NCBI GenBank assembly: GCA_910577825.1
Contig: CAJTOK010000033.1
Location: 1-40,201, forward strand
DNA from: an uncultured Lachnospiraceae bacterium
GTDB taxonomy: Bacteria > Bacillota > Clostridia > Lachnospirales > Lachnospiraceae
Length of the DNA stretch: 40,201 nucleotides
Direction of reading: 5' to 3'
The stretch's first letter is position 1; each line of letters starts with the position of its first letter. The notes beneath the pieces are model-generated. The model was not told the DNA's origin. It was given only the letters and a program-made list of their open reading frames with translations, and did not search any database. Below are positions 7,296 to 15,319 of this stretch, piece by piece. The translations under genes were made by a program, and so were the position numbers.

Positions 7296-8531
7296 ATGAG
7301 TGGTACAGATATGGAAAAGATAAAGAGCCGCAGGAAAAATACTGTGTTCAGGTTCTGGATTTATGCTGAAGTAATATCAGGCACGGTTTTTGGCAGTATT
7401 TTATGTGGTACAGGCTATATTGGCATTTTAAAGAATATTGCAGTTTCAATAACAGGCATAATGGTATTTGTATATTATTACGGGCTTAAAAACGGGAAAA
7501 TGGTAAAGGCTGTATTGCCACAGAAAGCTTTTTTTATAAGCTTTGCAGTTTCAAACCTGCTTGTGGCATTTACGGCAGTTACAGATACAGGCACTGTCTG
7601 GATGGCAGGGCTTGCCGCCATAGCAGCCATGGATGGCATGGGACATGCAGTACCATGCCACCTGCTCCTTATGTTACAGTATTTAATACTTTCTGCAGAT
7701 GCCGCAAAGAACAACAGGATAGTAATTTTTTATGCTGTGCTTGGGATGCTCCTTGCATTTATTGTGCCAGAGATTAAAAAACGGCGGATGTTTTTGTATG
7801 CAGCGGTAATTTTTATTTCACTGACACTTGTACTGGCAATAGTACTAAGCGGGGGCAATATAAAGGAAGTATGGGCAGGCAGGGCATTTCTGGCACGTTG
7901 CATTGCAGGGGATGCCATTCTTTTGGCTGTTTCATGGGTTACATACTGTATTAAAAGGCAGAGTTCCCGCCGCAAAAAGTACAAGCTGCAAGAACAAGAC
8001 CAGAAAATACTTGCTGCCCTTGCTGGCACAGACCATATGCTTATGAAGAGGATAAAGCATTATTCAGAAGCTTTATATACACATTCAGTAAAGACCGGGA
8101 ACTTGTCATGCAGGGTGGCGGAATATGCAGGATATAATAAAAACCTTGCAATGGCAGGCGGGTTTTACCATGAGGCAGGAAGGATTTATGAAAATGAAGA
8201 TTATAAAGAAGCCTGCAGAAAAATTGCCGGAGAGTATGCTTTTCCGTTACAGCTTACAGATATAATAGAACAGCACGGTGGTAAATCCGGAGGGGTGGTA
8301 TCACCAGAAGCAGTAATTGTAATGGTAAGTGATGGTATTATTGCAACAGATGAATATCTTGTAAGGACAGGCAAAAGGGAACAGGTACCAGATGAAAAGC
8401 TTGTAGAAAGCGTATTTAATTCAAAAGCCATGAAAGAAAAACTTGGCAGTTCAGGGATGGGGCAAGAGCAGATAGAAAAGCTTATGGATTTTTATATTAA
8501 TAATGCTTTTAAGGAAGAAGTTAATCTATAA
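7296..8531 (+). CDS. membrane HD-domain protein, shortened and degenerate PgpH type
   Basis: Protein of 411 residues with seven or eight membrane helices (about 15-230) and a C-terminal cytoplasmic HD-like domain. Gene order (between phoH and ybeY) identifies it as the counterpart of the 7TM-HD proteins such as PgpH, which hydrolyse c-di-AMP. Two things differ. It lacks the large extracellular 7TMR-HDED domain, since known relatives are about 700 residues. The metal-binding signature is also altered: His263 (YTHSVKTGNL) is present, the HD pair is His292-Glu293 (YHEAGRI), one later His is missing from the region before IIEQHGG (His327), and Asp346 (VSDG) is present. Reduced or lost hydrolase activity is inferred. 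The start at 7296 has only a weak ribosome site (AGGAAAA); ATG 7311 is an alternative. Confidence 0.8.
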   Translation: MSGTDMEKIKSRRKNTVFRFWIYAEVISGTVFGSILCGTGYIGILKNIAVSITGIMVFVYYYGLKNGKMVKAVLPQKAFFISFAVSNLLVAFTAVTDTGTVWMAGLAAIAAMDGMGHAVPCHLLLMLQYLILSADAAKNNRIVIFYAVLGMLLAFIVPEIKKRRMFLYAAVIFISLTLVLAIVLSGGNIKEVWAGRAFLARCIAGDAILLAVSWVTYCIKRQSSRRKKYKLQEQDQKILAALAGTDHMLMKRIKHYSEALYTHSVKTGNLSCRVAEYAGYNKNLAMAGGFYHEAGRIYENEDYKEACRKIAGEYAFPLQLTDIIEQHGGKSGGVVSPEAVIVMVSDGIIATDEYLVRTGKREQVPDEKLVESVFNSKAMKEKLGSSGMGQEQIEKLMDFYINNAFKEEVNL

Positions 8532-8550
8532 GGAAAGGTACGGTTTTGGC

Positions 8551-9057
8551 ATGACAATACTAATGGAGAAGGAAACAAATTTTGAAACAGGTTTTGATTA
8601 TAAGAAATTATTAAAAAAAGTTGTTGCAAAATCCATAGAACTGGAAAACTGCCCATATGAGTGTGAAGTAAATATTACATTTACAGATGATAATGGTATA
8701 CGGGTGCTTAACAGGGATTTCAGGGGGCTTGATGTGCCCACGGATGTCCTTTCATTCCCAATGGCAGAGTATACAGTGCCAGCAGATTTTTCAATGCTTG
8801 AAGAGGACGGGGCAGTGGCATCATATTTTAATCCTGAAAGCGGTGAATTACTTCTTGGGGATATTGTCATATCCCTGGAACGTGCAGATGAACAGGCAAA
8901 GCAGTATGGCCATTCTTTAAAAAGGGAAGTCTGCTTCCTTACAGCACACAGTATGCTCCATCTTATGGGATATGACCATATGGAGGAAGAAGACAGGAAA
9001 GTAATGGAGGATAAACAGGAAGAAATATTAAATGCACTTGGGATAACAAGAGATTAG
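8551..9057 (+). CDS. ybeY: endoribonuclease YbeY, rRNA maturation factor
   Basis: Zinc-dependent single-strand endoribonuclease involved in 16S rRNA 3'-end maturation and ribosome quality control. The signature H-x3-H-x5-H is complete: His133, His137 and His143 in HSMLHLMGYDH. LNRDFRGLDVPTDVLSFPM is the other family hallmark. The start at 8551 follows AAGGAAAGG. The frame is open back to 8503 inside the previous gene, but that start has no ribosome site. The neighbouring phoH supports the assignment. Confidence 0.95.
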   Translation: MTILMEKETNFETGFDYKKLLKKVVAKSIELENCPYECEVNITFTDDNGIRVLNRDFRGLDVPTDVLSFPMAEYTVPADFSMLEEDGAVASYFNPESGELLLGDIVISLERADEQAKQYGHSLKREVCFLTAHSMLHLMGYDHMEEEDRKVMEDKQEEILNALGITRD

Positions 9058-9072
9058 AAGGAGGACATCAGG

Positions 9073-10719
9073 ATGGGTTCTTCAAAAGAAAACACCGCCG
9101 CCGGGTTCCTTAAACAGGGCAGCATTCTTGCCGTGGCATCTATAATGGTAAGGGTAATCGGCATGATTTACCGTATACCTATGGCAAATATAATAGGTGA
9201 TGAGGGCAATGGAATATATTCTGCGGCATATGAGATTTATAATATTCTCCTTATAATATCTTCATATGGCATGCCTATGGCAGTGTCTAAAATGGTGTCT
9301 GCAAGATGTGCGCAGAAAAGGTATAAAAATGCGTATAAAATTTTCAGGTATTCAATGCTTGTATCTGTAATTACAGGCGGCAGTGCAGCCCTGTTTGTCT
9401 ATTTTGGTGCAGAATGGCTTGAACACCAGTTTTTTTCTAAATACAATGGTGTTGCAATCCCTTTAAAGATACTTGCGCCTACTATATTTATAGTGGCTGT
9501 AATGGGTACATTAAGAGGGCTTTTCCAGGGCAGGAAAACAATGCTTCCTACAGCAGTTTCACAGATATTTGAACAGGTTGTCAATGCCTTTGTAAGTGTG
9601 GCTGCGGCATACTTTTTTATGCGTGCACACAGTGCCTCAGACAAGCTGCCGGCATGGGGGGCAGCAGGCGGCACTCTTGGCACATGTGCAGGTGCGTTAG
9701 TGGCACTTGTAATACTGGCATTTATATATTTAGTCTACCATCCTGTTATGAGCAGGCAGGAAGAAAGGGACAAGACATCTAAAACCATATCTGCCACGCA
9801 GTCCTTTAAGATAATTGCAATTACTGTTATACCTATAATACTTAGCCAGACAGTTTACCAGTTAAGCGGTATTACAGATGTAACACTTTTTAATGCAATT
9901 ATGGGCATGAAAGGGGTTTCAGACAAGGTAGTAAGCACAATGCAGGGGATATACAGCACAAAGTACAGGCTTCTTGTAAATGTGCCTGTAGCCGTATCTA
10001 CTGCAATAGCATCTTCAATGATACCAAGCCTTGTAACTTCATTTGCCGCAGGCGAAACAGACAGTGTAAAAGACAAAGTATCAATGGCAATTAAATTTAA
10101 CATGATTATAGCATTTCCATCAGCAATGGGGCTTTCAGTGCTTGCAGAACCAATAATAAGGCTTTTGTTCCCATCCTCTGATTACAAGACAGGCGGGCTT
10201 ATGCTTATAACAGGTTCAGTCTGCATAATATTTTACGCACTTTCCACTGTTACAAACGGCGTGCTGCAAAGTATAGATAAAATGGGGCTTCCTGTCATCC
10301 ATTCCCTTATATCCCTTGCAATCCATACAGGCATAGTTGCAGGGCTTCTTATGTGGACAGACATGGGGGTGTTTGCACTTGTAGCAGGCAATGTAACATA
10401 CCCTGTACTTGTATGCGTTTTAAACGGAAGGTCATTAAAGAAATATTTAGGATATAACCAGGAAGTAACAAGGACTTTCTGTGTACCACTTATAGCTTCA
10501 TTTATAATGGGAATTGTAACACTTGCTGTATATTACCTGTTTTTTATACTGACACATAAAATTTATATTGCAATACTGCCAGCTGTAGCAGCTGCTGTAT
10601 TTGTATACTTTGTACTTGTCATTAAACTGCAGGGATTAAACAGGCATGAGCTCTATGAATTTCCTATGGGAAGAAAGATATCAGTGCTTGCAGACAAACT
10701 GCATCTTTTAAAACGTTAG
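9073..10719 (+). CDS. SpoVB-like lipid flippase (MOP superfamily)
   Basis: Integral membrane protein of 548 residues with about 14 predicted helices, of the polysaccharide-biosynthesis/SpoVB/MurJ-like branch of the MOP (multidrug/oligosaccharidyl-lipid/polysaccharide) exporters. The N-terminus (ILAVASIMVRVIGMIYRIPM, then ANIIGDEGNGIYSAAYEIY) is characteristic of SpoVB-type proteins that probably flip lipid-linked cell-wall or cortex precursors. The ribosome site GAAGGAGGA precedes the ATG, 15 bases after ybeY. It is the last gene of the operon beginning with yqfC. Whether its role is sporulation or vegetative wall synthesis cannot be told from sequence. Confidence 0.85.
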   Translation: MGSSKENTAAGFLKQGSILAVASIMVRVIGMIYRIPMANIIGDEGNGIYSAAYEIYNILLIISSYGMPMAVSKMVSARCAQKRYKNAYKIFRYSMLVSVITGGSAALFVYFGAEWLEHQFFSKYNGVAIPLKILAPTIFIVAVMGTLRGLFQGRKTMLPTAVSQIFEQVVNAFVSVAAAYFFMRAHSASDKLPAWGAAGGTLGTCAGALVALVILAFIYLVYHPVMSRQEERDKTSKTISATQSFKIIAITVIPIILSQTVYQLSGITDVTLFNAIMGMKGVSDKVVSTMQGIYSTKYRLLVNVPVAVSTAIASSMIPSLVTSFAAGETDSVKDKVSMAIKFNMIIAFPSAMGLSVLAEPIIRLLFPSSDYKTGGLMLITGSVCIIFYALSTVTNGVLQSIDKMGLPVIHSLISLAIHTGIVAGLLMWTDMGVFALVAGNVTYPVLVCVLNGRSLKKYLGYNQEVTRTFCVPLIASFIMGIVTLAVYYLFFILTHKIYIAILPAVAAAVFVYFVLVIKLQGLNRHELYEFPMGRKISVLADKLHLLKR

Positions 10720-10741
10720 AAAACACTATTTTAACAATTAC

Positions 10742-10770
10742 TTCACATTATAATGTTTATATGTTAAAAT
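10742..10770 (+). promoter_or_regulatory. sigma-A promoter for the redox-EAL gene
   Basis: TTCACA (10742-10747), 17-base spacer, TAAAAT (10765-10770) preceded by TGT, an extended -10. An inverted repeat TATTTTAACA (10728-10737) / TGTTAAAATA (10763-10772) overlaps the -10 box and could be an operator or a terminator of the upstream gene. Confidence 0.6.
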
Positions 10771-10841
10771 AAATATACAAGGGCAACAACAGTACAGACT
10801 GCCGGTATTTCTGGCATATGAAATTAGAAACGGGGTGTTTT

Positions 10842-12620
10842 ATGACACATAAGGAAAAGGCAGTGCAGCTGCTGCAGCAGCAGTACCACTGTTCGCAGGC
10901 ATTATTCGGGGCTTTTGCCGGGGACGTAGGGTTAGATTTAAAGACAGCATTTAAGATAAGTACATGTTTTGGCGGGGGTATGCGCCAGGGCGGCATATGC
11001 GGCTGTATTACTGCAGCAATGCTTGTTATTGGAATGGCAGTTGGTTTTTATGATTCCCAGGACAGGGAACTGGAAATATATGTAAATAAAAAAACTGATG
11101 AATTTATAAAACGTTTTACAAAAAAGATGAACGGGGATATAAACTGCCGTGATATTTTAGGGCGGGACATATCAGAGCCGGACGGGATGGCAAGTATACG
11201 CAAGGAGGGGCTTATACTTAAGAAATGCCCAAGGGCAATAGATGTGAGCATTGACATACTGGAAGATATGTTACGTGAACATATTAAATATATAACAGAG
11301 AGCAGCATAGACTTAGAGGATATACCTGAGGATGATGAAATGCGGGGGCTTCTTAAAAGTATTGGCAGGCTCCGGCGTTTCCGGAGGAATGTCAATAATC
11401 TTTTGTATTCATCCTCAAAAGAAATTGGGTTTATACAGTTTGATATACGTAAGTTTAAGATTGTAAATGATTTATATGGGGAAAAGTTTGGTGATGAGGT
11501 TTTAGATTTTGTTATAAGGCAGTTAAAAGAAAGCTGTAATGATAAACAGTTCTATATAAACCTGCGCAGTGATGTATTTATGGTAGTGACAGAGTATGAC
11601 AGCCAGGAAGAACTTATAAGCTTTATACGGGAATTTGATGTAAAGACCAGTTATTTTAAGAATGTTAAACTGCAGATGGCTTATGGTGTATATACGGTGG
11701 AAGACAGGAAGATGGAAATGCGCCAGATGGAAGACAGGGCTGCAATGGCAAGGAAAGCTGCTAAAAACGATGTGCTGAAAAACATTATATTTTATAGGGA
11801 ACAATTTAAGGATTCCCTTTATAACAGGAAGTTCATTGAGGAAAATATGCAGGCGGCAATTACAGAGAAACAGTTCCTGATGTACCTGCAGCCTAAATAC
11901 AGCATTACCAAGAATGAAATTATAGGTGCGGAAGCACTTGTAAGGTGGCACCACCCTGAACGGGGCATGGTTTACCCTGACCAGTTTATTCCCGTTGTAG
12001 AGGAAAACGGATTTATTAAAAAAGTCGATTATTACATATGGGAAAAAGCATGCCATTTTATAAAGAAGTGTATAGATGAAGGAATTGATGCCTGCCCGGT
12101 TTCTGTAAATGTATCAAGGGTGCACCTGCGTGATGATGAGTGTATAAAGATGCTTGCTGGCATGATAAAAGAAAATGGCATACCAAAAGAGCTGCTTGAA
12201 CTGGAAATAACAGAAACAGCGGATGACCAGCAGATAAGCCTTAAGGCGCTCCAATTAAAAGAAGAAGGTTTTACACTTCTTATGGACGATTTTGGAAGCG
12301 GGTATTCTTCTTTAAATATCCTGCTTGAAACGCCTTTTGATGTTATAAAGCTTGATAAAAAGTTTATAGAGAACATGATGGTTTCAGAGAAGGGAAGGCT
12401 TTTGCTTGAACAGGTAGTTTCAATGGCTGGAAAGCTTGACCTCGGGCTTCTTGCAGAAGGCGTGGAAACAAAAGACCAGATAGAACTTTTAGAAAGCATA
12501 GGGTGTGACCAGGTACAGGGCTATTATTATGCAAAGCCTATGCCAGAGGAAGAATTTTTTGAACTGTTAAAACAGCAGCAGACAGATAAAATGCTTGCAA
12601 TAAATGACAGTATGTGTTAG
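10842..12620 (+). CDS. C_GCAxxG_C_C redox domain fused to degenerate GGDEF and EAL domains
   Basis: Predicted cytoplasmic c-di-GMP phosphodiesterase with an unusual N-terminal sensor. Residues 1-130 match the C_GCAxxG_C_C family: YHCSQALFGAF (Cys17), STCFGGGMRQGGICGCITAA (Cys42, Cys53, Cys55), then NCRDILG and CPRAIDVSIDILE. These four conserved Cys regions are thought to bind a metal or redox centre. A linker leads to a GGDEF-like domain whose signature is RSDVF (242-246), so it should not make c-di-GMP. The EAL domain is intact: E364 in EALVRW, VNVS, ELEITE, DDFGSGYSSL (D482-D483), KLDKKF, AEGVET (E539) and QGYYYAKPMP. The start at 10842 follows CGGGGTG; an upstream in-frame ATG at 10818 has no ribosome site. 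No membrane segment is seen. Confidence 0.88.
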   Translation: MTHKEKAVQLLQQQYHCSQALFGAFAGDVGLDLKTAFKISTCFGGGMRQGGICGCITAAMLVIGMAVGFYDSQDRELEIYVNKKTDEFIKRFTKKMNGDINCRDILGRDISEPDGMASIRKEGLILKKCPRAIDVSIDILEDMLREHIKYITESSIDLEDIPEDDEMRGLLKSIGRLRRFRRNVNNLLYSSSKEIGFIQFDIRKFKIVNDLYGEKFGDEVLDFVIRQLKESCNDKQFYINLRSDVFMVVTEYDSQEELISFIREFDVKTSYFKNVKLQMAYGVYTVEDRKMEMRQMEDRAAMARKAAKNDVLKNIIFYREQFKDSLYNRKFIEENMQAAITEKQFLMYLQPKYSITKNEIIGAEALVRWHHPERGMVYPDQFIPVVEENGFIKKVDYYIWEKACHFIKKCIDEGIDACPVSVNVSRVHLRDDECIKMLAGMIKENGIPKELLELEITETADDQQISLKALQLKEEGFTLLMDDFGSGYSSLNILLETPFDVIKLDKKFIENMMVSEKGRLLLEQVVSMAGKLDLGLLAEGVETKDQIELLESIGCDQVQGYYYAKPMPEEEFFELLKQQQTDKMLAINDSMC

Positions 12621-12623
12621 AAT
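12595..12623 (+). promoter_or_regulatory. sigma-A promoter for rplS inside the end of the EAL gene
   Basis: TTGCAA (12595-12600), 17-base spacer, TAGAAT (12618-12623) with TGT in front, an extended -10. The -10 box contains the TAG stop codon of the upstream gene. Confidence 0.7.
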
Positions 12624-12643
12624 ACAGAATGTTGTGTATAGGA

Positions 12644-12690
12644 GATGTTCCTCTGTTACAGCTGCATTGCACATAAGTATTAAGAACATC
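12644..12690 (+). ncRNA. rplS leader RNA (L19 leader candidate)
   Basis: Between promoter and rplS, GATGTTC (12644-12650) can pair with GAACATC (12684-12690), enclosing CTCTGTTACAGCTGCA, which can form further structure. Position directly before rplS and a closing stem with a conserved-looking inner loop resemble the Firmicutes L19 leader, an autoregulatory mRNA element. The match is from memory of the family, not from a covariance search. Confidence 0.5.
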
Positions 12691-12715
12691 AAGATAAATA
12701 AGGAGGTCTGCACAG

Positions 12716-13060
12716 ATGAATGACATTATTAAGGAAATTGAAGCTGCACAGTTAAAGCAGGAAATTACTGAATTTGGAATTGGTGATACAGTAAAAGTAT
12801 ATGCCAAGGTTATTGAAGGGACAAGGGAACGTATCCAGGTATTTGAGGGTACAGTCCTTAAAAGACAGAATGGAGGGGTAAGGGAAACATTTACAGTAAG
12901 GAAGTTCTCCAATGGTGTAGGTGTTGAAAAGACATGGCCGTTACATTCACCAATTATTGACAGGATTGAGGTAGTCCGTAAAGGTAAAGTAAGGCGTGCT
13001 AAATTATTCTATCTCCGTAACAGGGTTGGCAAGGCAGCCAAAGTTAAAGAAGCAAAATAA
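12716..13060 (+). CDS. rplS: 50S ribosomal protein L19
   Basis: Ribosomal protein L19, at the 30S-50S interface. Full length at 114 residues with the family patterns GDTVKVYAKVIEGTRERIQV, FEGTVLKRQNGG, FTVRKFSNGVGVEKTWPLHS and RRAKLFYLRNRVGKAAK. A strong AAGGAGG site precedes the ATG. It is transcribed from its own promoter at 12595-12623 and ends at a clear terminator. The usual neighbours trmD and rimM are not adjacent here. Confidence 0.98.
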   Translation: MNDIIKEIEAAQLKQEITEFGIGDTVKVYAKVIEGTRERIQVFEGTVLKRQNGGVRETFTVRKFSNGVGVEKTWPLHSPIIDRIEVVRKGKVRRAKLFYLRNRVGKAAKVKEAK

Positions 13061-13090
13061 TATAATTAAGGATTCAGACGTTATAATAAT

Positions 13091-13124
13091 GGGGTTATAG
13101 TTCTGGCGGACATAACCCCGTTTT
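13091..13124 (+). terminator. rho-independent terminator after rplS
   Basis: GGGGTTAT (13091-13098) pairs with ATAACCCC (13112-13119), followed by G and a T-run (13121-13124). Confidence 0.85.
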
Positions 13125-13154
13125 ATTGTATCCGGTGGTACAGGAGGGGAAAAT

Positions 13155-13952
13155 ATGTGGTGTCCGGTTTGTAAGACAGAATACCAGGAAGGGATTACAG
13201 CCTGTCCGGAGTGCGGTTCGGCACTGGAAGAAGGGACAGAAGAAGATTTTGTAACAGAAAGTTTATGCAGCCTGAAAGATAAAGATGAGGCAAAAAAGCT
13301 TCTGGAATACCTGCACTTTTCAGGCATTAAAAAAGCGGAAGAACAGGAAGAAGAAGGGGCTTATGTGATAACCGTGCCACAGAGCCAGGCAAAGCAGGCA
13401 GAAAAGCTTATGCGTGGGTTTATGATGGCTTTGCAGGAGGAACAGGATAAAACAGAAGATACAGCCGGGGATAAAAATAAAGATGCAGAAACACGGACTT
13501 ATACAAAGAAAGCAGATGAATATAAAGATGTAAAAAATTCAGGAATTACATTTATTATATTTGGTTTTATTGGAATTGCATATCTGATATTATGCTGGCT
13601 TGGAATTATCCCGCTCACATATAATGAAATTGTGCTGGTTCTTTTATTATGTATGTTTGTATTTTTCGTTGCTGGCGGGTTTAAATCAGTTATAAAGTCC
13701 CAGAAGATTAAAGGACAGATAGCAGAAGAAGAAAACCTTACAAATGAACTGAAACTCTGGCTTGATGAAAATATTACAAGCGGGCTGGTTAAAAGCTGGA
13801 AAGATAACAGTGTAACAGACGAAGAAAATGAATTAATTGTAATATCAAAGATTAGCAGTACACTTTCGGATGCTTATAAACAGCTTGATGTTTCCTATAT
13901 TGAAATGGTAGCAGATGAATATTTTAATGAAAAGCTTTCAGGGAATATATAA
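13155..13952 (+). CDS. zinc-ribbon membrane protein with DUF2007-like segment
   Basis: Protein of 265 residues, function unknown. Residues 3-21 form a zinc ribbon (CPVCKTEYQEGITACPECG, two CxxC pairs). Residues about 40-90 (AKKLLEYLHFSGI then AYVITVPQSQAKQAEKLM) resemble DUF2007-like signal-transducing domains. After a charged linker come two hydrophobic helices at about 130-150 and 158-177, then a helical cytoplasmic tail of about 85 residues. Ribosome site CAGGAGGGG. The gene stands alone between two terminators, so its expression appears independent. The promoter was not identified with confidence. Confidence 0.75.
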   Translation: MWCPVCKTEYQEGITACPECGSALEEGTEEDFVTESLCSLKDKDEAKKLLEYLHFSGIKKAEEQEEEGAYVITVPQSQAKQAEKLMRGFMMALQEEQDKTEDTAGDKNKDAETRTYTKKADEYKDVKNSGITFIIFGFIGIAYLILCWLGIIPLTYNEIVLVLLLCMFVFFVAGGFKSVIKSQKIKGQIAEEENLTNELKLWLDENITSGLVKSWKDNSVTDEENELIVISKISSTLSDAYKQLDVSYIEMVADEYFNEKLSGNI

Positions 13953-13974
13953 ATTTGTAATATAACCATAAAAC

Positions 13975-14012
13975 CCCGTTGTTACATTATTATAAATAAC
14001 TGTAACAACGGG
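13975..14012. terminator. bidirectional terminator between convergent genes
   Basis: CCCGTTGTTAC (13975-13985) pairs perfectly with GTAACAACGGG (14002-14012), with A-rich and T-rich flanks. It serves the zinc-ribbon gene (plus) and the pyrophosphorylase gene (minus). Confidence 0.85.
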
Positions 14013-14018
14013 CTTTAA

Positions 14019-15245
14019 TTATAAACTTATGCCATTTTCTTCTAAAAGCTTTCTTGCACTTTCTATTGAATCTATGCCGGTTTTATTTTTAATTGGTGCA
14101 AATTCCTTATTTCTTTCAACTTCAAATGGAAGACATGTGTCAAGCATGTGTATCATATCAAGTATAAGCGTTTCAAACTTGTATCCATTTGGTTCTTCCG
14201 GGTTTATAAAACTGCCATTTTCATCCATATAAGGTATTTTCTTCTCAACAATATGAAGCGGAAGTTCATTGCCGCATATTTCTTCAAGTTCTTTTTCATG
14301 GAAAAGGTAATTTAAAATTACACCGAAATTATATGCAGGCCTGCCATTTCCATCCTTTGTATTGCGCAGCTGCTCTGTCTGTTCGTAGTATTCAACAATA
14401 GAAGGACGCCCGTCCTCAAGGCACATTACACCAACCTTTTCATCAGGGCTGGCTTTGCGTACCACCTTAGCACCCACAGCACAGTTTTTCTGTGCCACAG
14501 CACCTATAAAACAAGGGTCAGCAATACGCTGCAGCACATTGTCAACAGCAAACACATTCAGCCATTCAATTCCTGCCTTATGGATAAAATCTGTAATACC
14601 TGCATTCTGCATTGAAGAATACCAGCCGCCATTGCCATTTGGCGAAGTTGCTATCTTGTCTTTAGCCTCCATATAAACTTTTCCGCTGTACGTGGCAGCA
14701 GGCGCCATATCCTGTTTAAAAAAGTGTATATAATCCGGGTTATATGTGAAATAATCTTTTTCCTTAAAAAATGCTGTTGTAGTTTCATGGTTTTTATCAC
14801 TTGTCATAATAAAAAGGTGTATCCATGTACCTGCCATATCAACAACATCAAGCAAGTTTCTTATAATACGCTGGAAGATATAGACAGGCTTTGTAATTCC
14901 TATATCATACATGCCTTTTGGGTTATCAGAACCAAGGCGTGTCCCCATGCCGCCTGCAAGAAGGACAGCACCAGCCTTGCCGGCACGTATTATTCCAAGC
15001 CCTGCCTTTGTAAATTCTTCCCTGCCTGCATTAACCTCATCAAGTTCCATTGCCCTGATTGGGGTAATAACGCCACGTGGTTTTTCCTTTATGCCATCCA
15101 TAACATTTGCTGTTACTGAGAAATCAGTGCCTGCAATCTGGCAAAGAAGTGCTTCCCTGCCTTCCTGGCTTAATTCATTATAGTATTTTAAAACATGCTC
15201 CTGTCCATACTTTGCAAGCTTATCATACGCTTTATTAAAATCCAT
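14019..15245 (-). CDS. UDPGP-family UDP-sugar pyrophosphorylase
   Basis: Cytoplasmic nucleotidyltransferase of 408 residues that would form UDP-N-acetylhexosamine or UDP-hexose from UTP and a sugar 1-phosphate. The nucleotide-binding signature LLAGGMGTRLGSDNPKGMYD is present, followed by HLFIMTSDKNH, SPNGNGGWYSSM and VFAVDNVLQRIADP, all typical of the eukaryote-like UDPGP family (UAP1/AGX type). Substrate choice between GlcNAc, GalNAc and glucose is not decided by these motifs. The start at 15245 (MDFNKAYD) agrees with the family N-terminus; an ATG at 15257 lies too close to the AGAAAGG ribosome site. Promoter at 15291-15319. Confidence 0.88.
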   Translation of the reverse strand: MDFNKAYDKLAKYGQEHVLKYYNELSQEGREALLCQIAGTDFSVTANVMDGIKEKPRGVITPIRAMELDEVNAGREEFTKAGLGIIRAGKAGAVLLAGGMGTRLGSDNPKGMYDIGITKPVYIFQRIIRNLLDVVDMAGTWIHLFIMTSDKNHETTTAFFKEKDYFTYNPDYIHFFKQDMAPAATYSGKVYMEAKDKIATSPNGNGGWYSSMQNAGITDFIHKAGIEWLNVFAVDNVLQRIADPCFIGAVAQKNCAVGAKVVRKASPDEKVGVMCLEDGRPSIVEYYEQTEQLRNTKDGNGRPAYNFGVILNYLFHEKELEEICGNELPLHIVEKKIPYMDENGSFINPEEPNGYKFETLILDMIHMLDTCLPFEVERNKEFAPIKNKTGIDSIESARKLLEENGISL

Positions 15246-15290
15246 ATTAATAACCATACCTTTCTACTGGTTTACATTTTTTGCATGTCT

Positions 15291-15319
15291 ATTATACAAT
15301 ATCAGGATATAGGCTGCAA
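15291..15319 (-). promoter_or_regulatory. sigma-A promoter for the pyrophosphorylase gene
   Basis: On the minus strand TTGCAG (15319-15314), 17-base spacer, TATAAT (15296-15291). The -35 box lies inside the end of the XRE regulator gene. Confidence 0.75.

Noticed and set aside
11523..12499. Long open frames opposite the EAL gene
   Set aside because: Shadow frames of a gene whose catalytic motifs are all intact; no initiation signals.
14724..15119. 131-codon plus-strand frame opposite the pyrophosphorylase gene
   Set aside because: Antisense shadow; the minus strand carries the complete UDPGP signature.
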